The notes: generated by a model not told the origin, from the sequence alone. DNA of 64,000 nt from Panagrolaimus kolymaensis (GCA_028622995.1 JAJQJQ010000017.1:1116001-1180000), one strand, 5' to 3'. Shown: positions 1 to 13,049, counted from the first letter of the stretch. A program made the numbers and translations.

Positions 1-1534
1 TACGAAGAGCTCAAACAATATTGCAAAGTAGGGTTAAACACTAAAAACCAAAATATTTAAGTTTAGCAATCTCACAAAACATTTTGCTGATTTTCACCTA
101 AAAATACAGTAAGCAAGTAATTTTTTTTATAAAATAAAACAGCTGTCATTTTTAAGGATAAACGATAGCAATCTTTAAAAAAATTAGCTTCTATTTTGGG
201 TATTATTATTTTAATTACAATGTTATTTTTACCATTTGCTTGTAAATCATTAGTTACATCAAGGGTGTATTTTTTTTAAATAAGTTTATTAACTCATACT
301 AGTTTTTAATATATTTTGCAAAATCAAACAACATGAGTTTCGCAATGGGAAAAACCTTGATGAAAAAAAATGAAAGAAGAGAAGTTCCAGAGTAACATTA
401 TTTTTGAGGGATTAATATACTTTACACGCTACTCTCGCAAAGTGGGTGACAAAATCTTTTATTTTACCATTTTTTATATTTAATTAGCCACAATAATGCT
501 GCTACACATAAAGGATGTGATAAGATAGTTATGTTTAATTTAATTTGTTAACATTTTCAATCGCCATTTTTATGGAGGTTAATGTCATTTATTTTCAAAA
601 GCTTATAAAGACATGCCATATTTTTTTTTTGCAGGTGGCGCTTTATATATATATATGTACATATGTACGTGACTTGAAAAAAATAAATTATTACATTGTA
701 CTTCACAACAAAATACATAAGTACGCTGCGAAACTTATACAGCAGCAGCATAGGTATTTAATAATAAATCAATACAGTAATAAATATATTATTTTAGCAG
801 AGTAAATTTGTTTCATTTCTACAAGAGTTTAAAATATTTGATAATCCTTTTACGATTTCCGTTGATTTGAAGATGCCGAAAAAGTTGCTGGTAGCAATTT
901 TGTCCTCTTTATTTTTGTGAACAATAAATAAAAACCTTTGCGAGGAATTTCTTTTATCTTCAAAATAAACTATAGTGGTGGTATTCATTTTGATGGTTCC
1001 ATGGAAATGTTTTTTGATTTCGTGAAAACTTTATCCCATTTGAAATTTTAGATGCATATTTACGTAATCTTCGATGTCAATTTTTTTTACTAAATTATCT
1101 GCAAACTAATCCAGTATTCATATTAATAAAAACTTTTTATAATTCCTTTTACTTTACTTTGCTTTGTTTGTTTTTTTTTTAATAAATTTACTGGTAAACG
1201 CGTGAAAAAACTTTAACAATTATGAACAAAATAATTCTTTTTTATCGACAGTTATAAACTAAAAGCTCCAATTTTTGCAAAGTTTCATTCAAAATTTGTT
1301 TATTTACTTTTTTTTTGTTGAATCTTTTTTTCTATTGATTTACTTTTCTCATGTTACAGTTCCCTCAAAATCTTTCATAACAAAATGTTTTTCCTACACA
1401 ACAACAAACATAATTTTCGAAATACCATTTTTTTATACTTTAAAATTGAAAAACAAATATTTCAAATGAGACAAAAATAAAAATAAGAAGAAAAATCTTG
1501 CACAAAACTTTATTTTTTTCTTATTCGAAAAAAT
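1..1534. other. non-coding flank, no clear gene
   Basis: Very AT-rich sequence with poly-T/poly-A runs and a short TA/GTAC dinucleotide tract near 643-668. A 64-codon minus-strand ORF at 794-988 has fairly balanced codons but no recognisable domain, no clear splice signals and no conserved motif, so I do not call it a gene. I see nothing else. Confidence 0.5.
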
Positions 1535-1995
1535 TTATGTTGATTTTCCAATTCTACGGTATGTTCCAATCCAAGCTCTGCAATTTTGGCAATAATGTTC
1601 GACATCTTTAAAAGTTTCAACGCAAAATGGAACCCAAAGAAAAAAGAGTGGCAAAATAAAAATACCACAAATCAAAATTACAAGGAATGAAAGCCAAGTG
1701 AAAAATCCATTTACAAATTTGAGGTCTGTTTCACCGTGATTCTACAAAAAAATATTGTAACGTCGTAAAGATGAAGATAAAAAAAAATTAAGAGTCATGA
1801 AAAAAGTAAACACGGAGCAACAAAAATTTTGTATACTATAATATTTTATAAAAAAATTAACTAACTAACCTTACACCTGGGGCAATCAAGAAGTTGTGGT
1901 CGATCACTGAGGTATTTTTTCGCATTTACAAGCATAGAGGGTGTATGACTGGCAGAACGGTGAATTGGAATGGGCTTTGCTGCGGTGTAAGACAT
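1535..1995 (-). CDS. LITAF-domain membrane-associated protein
   Basis: Two exons: 1870-1995 and 1535-1741, giving 110 aa. A short N-terminus leads to a CPRCK knuckle, then a hydrophobic stretch (FFTWLSFLVILICGIFILPL) ending FCVETFKDVEHYCQNC. This is the LITAF (SIMPLE) arrangement: two CxxC halves separated by an in-plane membrane helix, together binding one zinc on the cytosolic face of late endosomes and lysosomes. The intron joins in phase 0 between CPRCK and NHGET and has a GTTAGT donor and a TTTGTAG acceptor. An acceptor-like TTTTAG lies about 14 nt upstream of the ATG, so the transcript may be trans-spliced or have a 5' UTR intron. Known family members act in endosomal sorting; that role here is inference. 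The domain call is firm, orthology within the family is not. Confidence 0.85.
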
Positions 1996-3333
1996 CTTTT
2001 TTGGTGGCACTAAAATTATCAAAGGATAAACCATAAAAATTTAAAATATAAAACATAAAAATTACTTTTGAGTAAAACTTTTTACAAAATAAATTAACGT
2101 AAGAAAGAAACAAACAAGCTTGAAGGAAATACAAAGATAAAAATGAGATCCGATGATTTTCTCGATCAGATCGATGAAAGATTGCTTTTGTCAAAAGTTT
2201 ACATGGATTGAGAGGAAAAAATTGTTGCGTGAGCAATGTTTACTTTCTGAATCAAAAGTAAAAAAAGATGAGTTGTTGTTTCGATTATTTTTAAACAAAA
2301 ATGAAACTTGAATAAAGAAGATGGCTCACTCATGGGCTTTTTCTTTTCAAAGTTTTATGAGTTTTTAATGTTTCGAAATCAGCAAATTGTATACATAGGT
2401 TTTTAGAATGAAAGTGATTGGTTTTCATTAGTTTAAACTAAATACGTAATGGGTCAACTTTTAGACTAAACAAAAAAAGCAAAATTTTAGATTTTCAACG
2501 TGGGAACTTTGTCTACAACAAGAGCATACAAGATAACAATCAATTTATTTAACTTGAAAAAAGTTTGGTCAATTAGCAAATATAATTTAATAGACTCGAA
2601 ATTAATTGGACAAAATTTTACCTAAAATATTTAAACCGTAAAAATAATCAAAAAAATTTGTTATTTTAAGAATTTTTTTAATGATTAAACTATTCCTCAA
2701 AATTATAGAAACAAAAAAGAAAAAAACTTTTTTTCACATCTTCAAGCTCGAAACATTTATTACACACACATACACACTTTTGTAAAATCCTCTCTTGACT
2801 TTTCTATCATAAAAGCTGGAGGATATTTCGATCTTTCTTCGAAGGTAGTATGCAGCAGTGGAGGTAGGGGAACTAGCAATATTTACAAATACTCCAATTT
2901 TTTTTGGTAGAGAAGGTAGTGAGGATGCGCTCCTTTATTTTTTGCGTAACCTTCGACGACAAAGGCTCCATCCAACAAAGACTTGAGACATCGAAGAAAT
3001 TAAAAAGCCGCAAATACTTGAAAAGATGCATCTTCTTCGCTTTACTTCTCCGTTAATAATAACAGGACGAAAAGAAAAAAACAAATCTTTCAACAAAAAA
3101 AACTTGAAAGAAAAAAATGTTACAGAAAAAAAGTTTTAATTTTGTGGATCAACTTTTTCTGAGGCGAATGTGTGAGTGTGAGAAAATTTTGACACTAAAA
3201 TATTTATAAAGAAATGACTTTATTAAGATGATGTTTAATGGCAGTGAATTAACAAGAATAAAAAAGATAAGCAAAAAGAAAAAAATTGATTCAAAGCATT
3301 TTTAACAACAATATTTAAAAAATCTATTTAAAG
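1996..3333. other. intergenic, nothing recognised
   Basis: AT-rich spacer between the LITAF gene and the 3' end of the TINAG-like gene, holding the promoter side of the LITAF gene. A minus-strand ORF at 1904-2236 overlaps the LITAF exon in another frame and looks like a shadow. No repeat or RNA gene seen. Confidence 0.5.
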
Positions 3334-5268
3334 AAACGACGACGAAGTCGACGTCGCATTTTTCTTATTTTAAATCTTCGACGCTTTTTGCTTGCTTTTC
3401 CCCAAGCGCCTATAATGAAGGATTCAATTTCACAATGATTTTCTCCACGAATAATTCGGAATAATCCACGTTCGCCCCAATCAGGACCCCATGAATTTGC
3501 ACATAACCAATATTTAAGTGGAATTCCAGTCGATTCATCTATGCCCCATCTGAAAAAAGGAAAAAAGAATATATAATGGTTGTCATGGATTACTTGTTGT
3601 CACAATAATAGCTTCAAATTTTTTAAAAGAAAGTTTTTAAAATGAAGTGAGAAAAAAATATACTGAAGCAGAAACTAATTTTAACAAAAATATTTTTTAT
3701 AAAATTATAATTTGCATTTTTGTTTTGTTTTTATTTTCTAGTTACAAACAACTTACCCCATAATTCTGACTGAATGATATCCACTAGCTGAATATCTATA
3801 ACCCTTTTTATCCGCCAATTCCGTGTGTCGATAAACTCCAGAATTATACATGAAAAAATCTTCATGCACAAGGAATGTGGCTTGCACGGGTCCATTTGTG
3901 ATTAGTTCAGTCATGATATCCTCTTCTCGATTTGAAACTCGATAAGGTGGAGTCATTTTAAAAATATTTCGATTGACAGCTTCTGAATTCACGCACACTG
4001 GATTTTCTTCTCTTAGCATTGCTTTTGGAATTTGACAATGTCCGGGGGTTTGAGAATTACCACTCGTGTAAGGATAACAATCTTCGGTGACCACTCTTAA
4101 ATCTTTATTGTTAATGAAAATATATTTATAATGAATTTACCCTAATTTTCTTATATACCACCATGCCCTATCCAAATATCCACCTTCGCAACCTCGTTGT
4201 TTGTGTTGATTGCAACTGAGAAGTTGTTGAGGGCTTAATTGAACATTGATTTGACCATCTGATAAAATGGCTAATCTATCTGAACTTGTTAAAGCTGTTG
4301 AAAAAGCCCAACTACTTGCGCAATCTCCTTGATCTAGAACGCCATGAACTAGACCAGGCCATTTATCACGAGCATCAAACGATTGAGGCAAACTATGCAA
4401 TGGGCTAATCAAAATTTCATTCATATTTTGAACTGATTTATCAGGAAATAGGGTTCCAAGTCGGTAACGAATTCCATTATCTAATGTTCGCCCCCAAAAC
4501 ATTGAATAATTTGTAGGAGACCATCTAAAAAATTTTATTAATCATTTTGCGTTACCATAAAATTTTATATTTCGAACTTACGAGTATCGTCCATTTCTGA
4601 CTGTTTGTAATATATCATCTTGAATCAAACATGCTTCATCATTGCAATGCCATTTATTACCAATGCATGTGCTAAAAAATAATTTTTATAGAAAAAACAA
4701 GGCATGGCTTTTTCTTTTGCACTGAAAACCCCCATAAAAAATGTCTTATCTCAACTTGTGAACTATTCAATTTTACGATATGCCTTTATAGCTCAGTCGG
4801 TTAGAGCGTCGGTCTAATAAGCCGAAGGTCGCAGGTTCGACCCCTGCTAAAGGCAAATATCTTTTGCATTTTTTTATATTAAAAATGCTATTACCATGTT
4901 TGACAATTTTTTCGAACGGTATCTCCGCTACCATATTGTACTCCATTTACGATGCAATCTAAAAATGTAAAATTTATTTTATAATTTTAAGAAAAAGCAT
5001 TCAAACCTTCTTGAATATTTTGTTTTCTTCCACGGCAAGTGGCTTCAAAATCAGGGCAACAATCATTTCCACCTTCTCCACGATCACAAAACATATCACA
5101 ATAACATAAATGATTTTGAAGAATTGGGGCAGTGCAATCATCATCTCGAGATAAACAACAAGTGATTTCCCGTTTTGAGCAATAATCACCTGGAATTCCT
5201 CCAAAGCCTCGAGTTTGACATGGCGTAAAAAATAATAAGAAGCCGAGGGCCACGAAGAGGAGTAACAT
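3334..5268 (-). CDS. TINAG-like secreted cathepsin-B pseudoprotease with somatomedin B domain
   Basis: Six exons (5007-5268, 4895-4959, 4582-4671, 4141-4524, 3757-4095, 3334-3549) give 451 aa. Order: hydrophobic signal peptide (1-20), Cys-rich somatomedin B domain ([10 protein letters not shown] to [11 protein letters not shown]), a second Cys-rich linker (DCIVNG to NDEACL), then a papain-fold C1A domain. The usual active-site context QGxCGSCWAF reads [10 protein letters not shown], so the catalytic Cys is Ser, as in vertebrate tubulointerstitial nephritis antigen (TINAG); the His ([11 protein letters not shown]) and Asn (ANSWG) remain. The family is extracellular or basement-membrane associated and not proteolytic; C. 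elegans F26E4.3 has the same layout. Odd: the C-terminus after AWGKASKK is about 25 residues of mostly Arg and Lys. A tRNA gene sits antisense in intron 2. Confidence 0.93.
4782..4855 (+). tRNA. tRNA-Ile (AAT anticodon)
   Basis: Complete cloverleaf: acceptor GCCTTTA pairs with TAAAGGC, D arm GCTC/GAGC with an AGTCGGTTA loop, anticodon stem TCGGT/GCCGA around loop CTAATAA (anticodon AAT), T arm GCAGG/CCTGC with loop TTCGACC, and discriminator A. Box A and box B promoters are intact and T runs follow within 15 nt for Pol III termination. No intron. It lies on the plus strand inside an intron (4672-4894) of the minus-strand TINAG-like gene. Confidence 0.96.
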
Positions 5269-5368
5269 GGCCCTTAAAAATTTTTAAAATGATTTATTTA
5301 ATATAAATAAAAATGGCTCGAGACAGGGAAAATTTTTATTCAAGGTTAAGAAAAGTGGTGATCATGGA

Positions 5369-5581
5369 ATGGATGATTCGCGTGCATTTTTACGCAAATG
5401 CAAAAATAGGAACGCCACTTCTAAAACAAAGTTATTATCAATTTCATTGAATGAAATGGATGACCCTGAATTAAGTAAAGACTTGCGGCTTTGCTTTTTA
5501 GAAACAAAAAAAAGAGATGAAATAGAAAAAAGGTGTCAATTATCTATTTATTTTATGCATATTTTTTTTAGTAGTTTTTAA
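5369..5581 (+). CDS. weak candidate small ORF, unknown
   Basis: An open frame running from about 5335, with ATG at 5369, has balanced, non-AT-driven codons (DPELSKDLRLCFLETKK) up to about 5534, followed by a GTGTCAATT that could be a donor; the last codons to the stop at 5581 look non-coding. It diverges from the TINAG-like gene, whose start is 100 bp away. No domain recognised. It could be the first exon of a gene whose remaining exons I cannot see, a decayed gene fragment, or chance. Confidence 0.22.
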   Translation: MDDSRAFLRKCKNRNATSKTKLLSISLNEMDDPELSKDLRLCFLETKKRDEIEKRCQLSIYFMHIFFSSF

Positions 5582-7882
5582 AACTTTTATTGGAATTTTA
5601 AAATTAATTTCGCGTTGCGTATGTTTTAAAGCCTAAAAAGGACAAAACTTTATCTTAAAAGCTAAAATCCATTTTTCATAAGCATTATAATTATTATGGT
5701 TAATCGCTAGATTGTAAAACATAATTTTCTTGGTGTCAGCTTAAAAACTCTAAATAAAGTCTAAACAAACATAAACATTAATTATTCTATGCTTCCATTT
5801 TTTTAAACCTGCCAAAGCTTTTTGCCTTCAAAAAAAAGAAGGAACGAAAAGTATCATTTTTTAGTTGAAAAAACTCTCTAACGGTCTAATGGATAAATGT
5901 ATAACAACTTGATTCAATTTTGTATCCATTTTCATTCCTCACAACTTGTCTTCTTCTTCCACCACAAAAAATTCACAAAGACATCCAATTATAAATGAGA
6001 TAAAAAAAAGAATTTCTTTTTCCCGCAACTTTTCTTCTTTCTTTTTTCTGTTGCTTTTTTAAGGTTTTAAAACATTAAATAAAATAAAACTTTTCAAAAT
6101 GACATTTAGAAAATTCTAAATTTCTAAACTGATTTGTAACTGAAAAAAATTGTGAGATACATTTTCTGGAAGTAAATTTGAGAAACTTTTGGAATTATAT
6201 TGTTATTGTTGCAGCTGCAAGCAAAACAAAAAACTGAACCTTGACAAAATTAAGATTTAAATGTGAGCTCTCTCAGTTACGCTTTGAATCCTCACAACTT
6301 TTGGATGAGAAAGTCGCTTTATTAAAAAAGTTTATTACGATAGAATGTTGACCAAAAGGGAAAATTTGGGGAAAGCTACACAAATTAAAAAATGAAACAA
6401 TTTATTTTTTTATTAAAAAGCTTCAAATAAAGGAACGTTACATTGTCTTTCTTCTATCAGACCAAAAATTTTCTTTCGAAGATGGTTTTTAAAAAAAATA
6501 TAATAATAATAACTGTATAATTTTCTTTCAAACATTTTTTCCTCCTTCCTATTTTTGGGAGAAGAAAACAACACCATATTCATTTTTATGGATATTTTTT
6601 CCATAAATTTATCAAGATTCAAAAAAAAGTTCCTTTGTTTGATTGAATTATTAAAAAAAGAAAAGCTAAACGAAGCGGAAATGCATAAGCGTTTTGTTAA
6701 ACCACAAAATAATGTTGCAAAAAAAGATGAAGATATTATTTTTTGATATAAAAAAAAGAAAGCCGACATCCTTTTTTGTTTCGCTGATTTAAAAAGATGA
6801 AAAAAATATTCCGACAAATTTTATAAATGGGAACCAAAAAAAGCATTAAAAACCATGTCGATGGAAACAAAAGCCATAGCAAAAACGTAATAACAAAAAA
6901 AAGCGAGAGAAGAATAAAAAAAAATACTATAAAAAGACTCAATGCAAAAATTAAAAGTTTCCATTTTCTTCTTCTTTGATGATATCGAAAATGAAAGCTT
7001 CTTAAAATTTATTTAAGCCTTAACAGTCAGCTTTTTTTTTCTTTTATCGAGGTTGGCTTTTATTGATTCAAATGAAAAATAATGACACCTTAAATTATTT
7101 CTTCAGCCGTTTTTTTCTTTCTTTCAAAAAAGCGTTATCATCGTTTACGCTGTCCTTAAATAAACTTATGACTCTCCCTTATTACCTGAAAAAGAAGAAT
7201 AAAAATGACTTGAACGAAAGAGAAGTTTTTCTTAGCTATAAATTGAAACTATTAAAACCAAAGAATCCTGTCGAAATGGTAAATGGAAAAAATTTAATAA
7301 AGTTAGTCTTTCACAAATTTTCTGAACAGGATGAATGGTTGTACCGTGCAACTGCAGATGAGGTTCATTTACAAGCAATCAAAAAAATCTACCAGATTCA
7401 AAGCAACAGTATCAAGCATCTATCACACTGAACTGATCGAGAGAAATTATTGATAGTTTTCACCTATAAGAATCATCCAATTTTCTAACTTAAAACCTCT
7501 AAACTTTTTACTCAAAAATTTCCAAATATTTTGTTTCAATTTTTTTATTTCCTTTTAAGGTGTGTGAAAAAATAGCCACCAGACAATTCATTTCACCTTC
7601 AAACTTTGAATCTCATTAATCATTTTAAATGCTTTTAAATCTTTTATAACAAAGTCCATAAATTTTGTTGACTAGTTTGATGAAGAAAAAAAAAGCGAAA
7701 GAAAAGATTATTATCACTTTTCTTTCGGTTTCGCTCGGGTTCAAAGCAAACAATTTATTTATTGTTTGCAGAAATTTGCAAAAAGTTTTAAATTGTGTTT
7801 TAGCGTTAAAAAAATGATAAATGAGATCAGATAAAACAATATAAAACAAGAAATTTATTTATAAAAAAAAACAATTTAAATA
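5582..7882. other. intergenic; one weak ORF at 7063-7431
   Basis: AT-rich spacer. The only coding-like stretch is a plus-strand ORF at 7063-7431, whose last 60 codons (SEQDEWLYRATADEVHLQAI) have a coding-like composition but match no family I know. I could not connect it convincingly with the ORF at 5369. The rest looks non-coding. Confidence 0.4.
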
Positions 7883-10800
7883 TTACACATCGTCATCATC
7901 AACAAGGAAGCTTTCTTCATCTTCTTCAGATTCCGTCAAATTCAAATCACTTTCTGTTTCTTCTTCGGATTCGCTAAGTTCTAAATCACTTTCTTCTTCA
8001 GTTTCTTCTGTGGCTTCTTCCTCAGATTCGCTATATTCAGCTTCACTTTCTTCAGTTTCTTCGGTTGCATCTTCTTCATCATCGTCAGCAACAGCAAGTT
8101 TTCGCTTCTTAGACGGAGGAGCACCCTTTTGTGGCGATGGTTTTCTTGGACTTTTCAAGGATAAGCTTTGAGGTTGAGTAAGGCCTTTTCTGCTTCCTAA
8201 AAAATCAAAAAGATAATTAAGTCATAAATTTCCATAATGTAACACATACGATTTCTATTATAATGATAAATATACACATCTAATCCTTTGCGACAAAATT
8301 CTTTGACAACTAAATTACAAACAATTCTTTCATTCAAATTAGGTGATCCCCACCAAATCATTGCCATGTGAATACTCGGAGTTTCATCCATAGTAAGAGA
8401 AAAATCAGCAACAGCTTTGAAACATTTTTTGAGTGTTGATTCATTCAAAAACACTGGAAAAAATATAAATATACTAAAAATGTTTATTTCCTTTTTCTTA
8501 CTTCTATGACGATCTCGAAGTGTTTGAGTAACCATTAACATAACTGAAACCTTCTGTTGCATCTTGTTGGAGGAACCATTTTTAACTTTATCTTCATCCA
8601 AATTAACTTCTGGTTGGATGGTAATCGATTCTGATTCCCTTTCATCAATAATACCTTCAACAAAATGGACATCGCCACAGTGTAAATCTTGTACTTTGGC
8701 AGCTTTTTCATATACATCGGAAATTGAGAATGATAAACTATCGAGAACTCCAAAAACTCCACCACGACCCCAATGACCTAAAAAAAATGTTTTTCTTTTA
8801 AATAAGGAAAATCAATATTACCTCCAGTGTCAACAGAATGAAGCAACCATGCTTCTTTGGAGCTATCAGTTTTAGATCTCAAGGGATTGCCAACGCTACC
8901 AAAAACGCGAAATAGTTTTCCAATTGGTTGAGGTTCTAATTTTGCTTGTATTGATTTGCATAATTCTGTCAAACTTTTTGAAACATAGTCTGAAAAAATT
9001 AAATATAGTTAGTGGGAAAAAAAGAAGCCAAAACACAAATTATCATATAACTGGATACTATTTACTCCAAAACCAAGCATTGGCTTTAAAAAATACCAAA
9101 ACTAACTATTATCTTCCCATAACTTCTTCTTAGCTTCCAAACGTTTTCTTTCTTGTTCTTCCCTTTTTTCTTTTGCCGCAGCTCGGCGTTGCTCCTTCTT
9201 TTCTTCAGCATCAGGATCAATGGTCACAGATTTACTTGAAACTGGTGCTGCTTTAACAGCTCTGGTGATTACGGTATCGGTATTAGCAAACTGAGCTTTG
9301 ATTTTATTAAAAGTATCCTCATCGTCTTTTGAAAGTTTTGTAATAGGATTTGTTCGAGGAAAAAGATCAACTTCATCATCTTCAAATTTTTTAGTTGCTT
9401 TTTCAAATGTTTCATTAATCCAATGTCCATTTTCATCAGTTCTTCCAATTTGCAAAACAAAATAATCATCAGTGAGAAGGTTAGTGTAAGCTTCGGTGCA
9501 ATCAGGAACTTTATTGAGTTCTGCGAGATCAGAGAGTAGAATTTCCTTGAGATCGTTTGAAGATAATGATACTATAAAAGGTACCAAATAAGACATAGTT
9601 ACAAAGTTATATACAAACCGGAGTTATCAAGGACATATTCACTTAATTTCAATTTTCCTTCGGCTCTCTTACGAATAGCATTATCTATTGTGTGCTCAGC
9701 AAGAAGTCGAATAACTTTGACTGGTCTAAAATGTGATATATAAAAAAATAATTCAAAGATCAAAAATTCACTTACTTATCTTGGCCAATTCGATGACACC
9801 GGGCTGCAGCTTGAAGATCATTTTGTGGATTATAATCGCTGTCCAAGAAAATAACTAAAAATAAGAGAATAAACTTTGCGAAAGAAAATCATTAATAAAA
9901 ATTTTCCTAAAAAATATAAATTCTAAAACTCACCAGTATCTGCAGCGGTTAATGTTAAGCCCTGTCCACCAGCTTTAGTTGATATTAAAAAGCAAAAAAT
10001 ATCAGAATCGGGTCTTTGAAAATTTTCAATGGATTGAAATCGATCTTCGGGTTTAGATGAGCCGTCGAGATATTCATATTTGTAGCCTAAAATTCGTGCA
10101 ATTGTTAACGGATATATTTACAAGACAAACCTCGAAACGCCATTGAATCAGAAAGAATTTCCAAGTTTCTTGAATACTGGGAAAATATAAGGCAACGATG
10201 ATTTGACGCTTTTAAAAATGAAAGCAATTTATCCACAACCATAAATTTTCCACTCGATGTAATTAAGTGTTCACCTTCGATAAATGGTTCGGGTTCCAAT
10301 CCTGTAAAGTGAGAGGTAAACTTTTTAAAGTTCGTAAAAACTTGCCAGGAAAAAGATAAGGATGAGCGACAGCTTTACGAAGTTGAGCAAGAACATTCAT
10401 AAGTGAAAGATGTTTAGATGTTTTACCTTCGAAGAATCCTAAAACACAATTGGAAAAGGCGAAATGATTTAATAAATATACCATGATTAGAAACCAAAAC
10501 AGCATTATAAAGTTGCTTTTGAAAATTTGTCAAACTGTGAAGCAAAATAACCTAAAGTTGCTACCATAAGTAAATAAATAAAAGCGAGAATGGCCATACT
10601 TCTTGAGAACTTGGAAGCTCTTTACAAACTTCAGATTTAAGTCGTCTCAAAACATATTTTTCCGTAGATTCTTTTAATTTCTTTTCAAGCTTATCTCTAG
10701 ATAATCCGAGAAACTTTTCACGTTCGTCTTCAGCTTCATCGAAATTTTCACCATCTGCGAGAGAAAGCAATGAATAAAATTCATTAAGATCATTTTGAAT

Positions 10801-11527
10801 TGGTGTTCCAGTAAGAAGGATATGAAATCGAGCATTCTTTTTTCGAACAAGTTTATGCAATTGTGATTGTTGAGATTTCACTGAATGAGCTTCATCGATA
10901 ACAGATATTTCAGTTTGAAAATCGAAAAAGTCATTATCGATTCGAAAATACTGAAACATAAATACGTATAATTCAAAATTGCAAATTATATAAAAAAAAC
11001 TAACCGTATAAGTTGTCAAACAAACATTCCAATCATTTGTAGAGAAACGATGTTGAAGCTTTTCTCGGGATTCTTTGTATCCTTTGTAGGCAAAAATTTT
11101 TAATATTCCACAACCAAATCTGAAAATCAATTATGATCGAAGAAAGAAAGAAAAAAACATACCGCATAAGCTCGTTCTCCCAATGTTCGATAACACTCAA
11201 AGGACAAATAATCAAGAATTTAGCGTTGGGTAAAGTTTTTGCGATTAAAACCAACGCAATTACAGCTTGACAAGTTTTCCCCAAACCTGTAACTCATATT
11301 CAGTAAAAGTTAGACATTTAAATATCAAAAACAAACCCATTTCATCAGCCAAAATTCCACCATGATTATTTTTTATCCATTTTAAAATGGTTTCAATCCC
11401 AGTGATTTGATGTTGACGGAGTGTTAAACCTGTAATATCAAAGTATTATATTTCCTTCGAAAGTTAAATAATTACCAGAAGCTTTTAATAAAGGATTGAG
11501 ATCATTTATGGTACAAAGAGGCTTCAT
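7883..11527 (-). CDS. CHD1L: CHD1L/ALC1-type SNF2 chromatin remodeller with macro domain
   Basis: Sixteen exons sum to 2835 nt (944 aa). Exons: 11476-11527, 11337-11429, 11163-11286, 11005-11119, 10600-10950, 10482-10551, 10346-10438, 10131-10301, 9934-10086, 9776-9854, 9619-9725, 9107-9571, 8822-8989, 8502-8777, 8250-8453, 7883-8196. SNF2 motifs in order: LRQHQITGI, Walker A ADEMGLGKTCQ, DEAH box [20 protein letters not shown], then helicase C with [32 protein letters not shown] and ARCHRIGQ. A Lys/Glu linker (about 9110-9240) leads to a macro domain with the ALC1 signature [15 protein letters not shown]. In animals ALC1 is recruited to PARP-made poly(ADP-ribose) at DNA damage and slides nucleosomes. 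Odd: a very acidic repetitive tail of about 70 residues after a basic KKRK stretch, and a GC-AG intron (10302-10345). Confidence 0.95.
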
Positions 11528-13049
11528 AATTTTAGTAAATCAATTTTAGAAAAATACCAAAGCTGAAAAAGAACAAACAAATTTCATAATTTTTCAATGT
11601 TGAAAAAACATGTTTCGCGCTCGTTGTATAACAAGGTGCAGAATGCCAATACATTTTTTGTTGTTGCAAGAAAGCTTTGATTATACGTAAATATTTTTTA
11701 CTCATAGATTTTTACCGTAAAAAACTTTCAAGTAAATAATGCAAATAAGCCGATCCATTTTTAAACAAATCTTATTTGAGAAGAAACTAAATATTTTAAT
11801 AAAAAAATGCATTTAATTAATAAGCTATTAAGTTAATAAAAAAACATCAAATACATATAATTCAAATTTGAACTACTGGTCAAACAGCATCTCCTTCCTC
11901 GACTATATTCAATTTTTAATTCTTGTAAAAGTTTTAGTTAAGCTTAATGATGAATTCTTAATTCAACATAGTAACCGTGTTTTTTAAATATGTATAATGG
12001 TTATTAATGCCACATGGTGGATGACAGCAATAGTTTATTGGAAAAATTTGTTACTACCCTTCTGGGGATATTAACCATATTTAGAGAAATATCGTTGACA
12101 TTTTATTACTTTCCTTTGGATGAAAGTAAGTAATCAATTTTGGTAAAATTTTGTTATAACTTTATTGCTATCTTTCCAACGATAGTAATCAATTGTTGAA
12201 GAAAAAAATGTTAAAAATTTGTTACATTATTTTAAATGACAGTAATAATAATTTTTTTTGAATTAATTTTGCCAAAGAAAAAATGCAAGATAATTTTCCA
12301 TTTATTTATTGCATTTGAGTTTTTAAAGTTTTCTTTTTGAATAAAACTAGACTTAAAACATTTGGATTTTTTCTTCTTCCGAAATCATTGACATTTACCG
12401 CTGTAAAATGAATCATCAAAAAGGAAAAATGGCAAAAAAGATTTTCATCTAAAACTAAACAAAACACAAAAATGTTTTTGTTTATTTTTTATAATGCTCG
12501 CCGATTTTATACAGTCAATGTTTCATCTTATTTTTTGTAAGCAATATTTTTTTTTATTTCGGCTTGAATGCTTTTGATGGATATCATTGAATTTTGAGAT
12601 GGGTTTGAGTTACATATGTGCTTTATTATAATTATAAAATGAAAGCAATTTTTGCCATTTATTTTTCGGTTTATCTCTCTCTTTTATATTACAGATTTCT
12701 TCTTCACTAAACAATTTTGGTGGCATTTTTTTGAACACCTAAAAGAATTTTTCCCAGAACAATTTTTTAGAATTGCTTCTTTAAAAGTTACTTCACTAAA
12801 TATAGAATTTAATTTGAATTAATTTGGTTTATTATTGATATACCATAGTTTTTACTTTTTAGATTGTTTGCCTAAATTTTATGTAAAATTTTTATATGAC
12901 CTTTTAAAATCTTGACAAAATAATGTTATTTTCTTTTACTAATTTTTTTCGCTTATTACTTTTTCTGATGCTTTGAAAAAAATCTTGATTTTTATACAGT
13001 TTAGTTTTATCGGTTATTTATATTTGTGTGTATTAGTGGAAATATAAAA
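11528..13049. other. intergenic between divergent CHD1L and SAMHD1-like genes
   Basis: AT-rich sequence acting as shared 5' flank of two divergent genes. I see no ORF with coding character, no repeat and no RNA gene. Confidence 0.5.

Noticed and set aside
6413..6942. ORFs on both strands near 6.4-6.9 kb
   Set aside because: Dominated by Phe, Lys and Ser codons from A/T runs; no splice pattern or motif.
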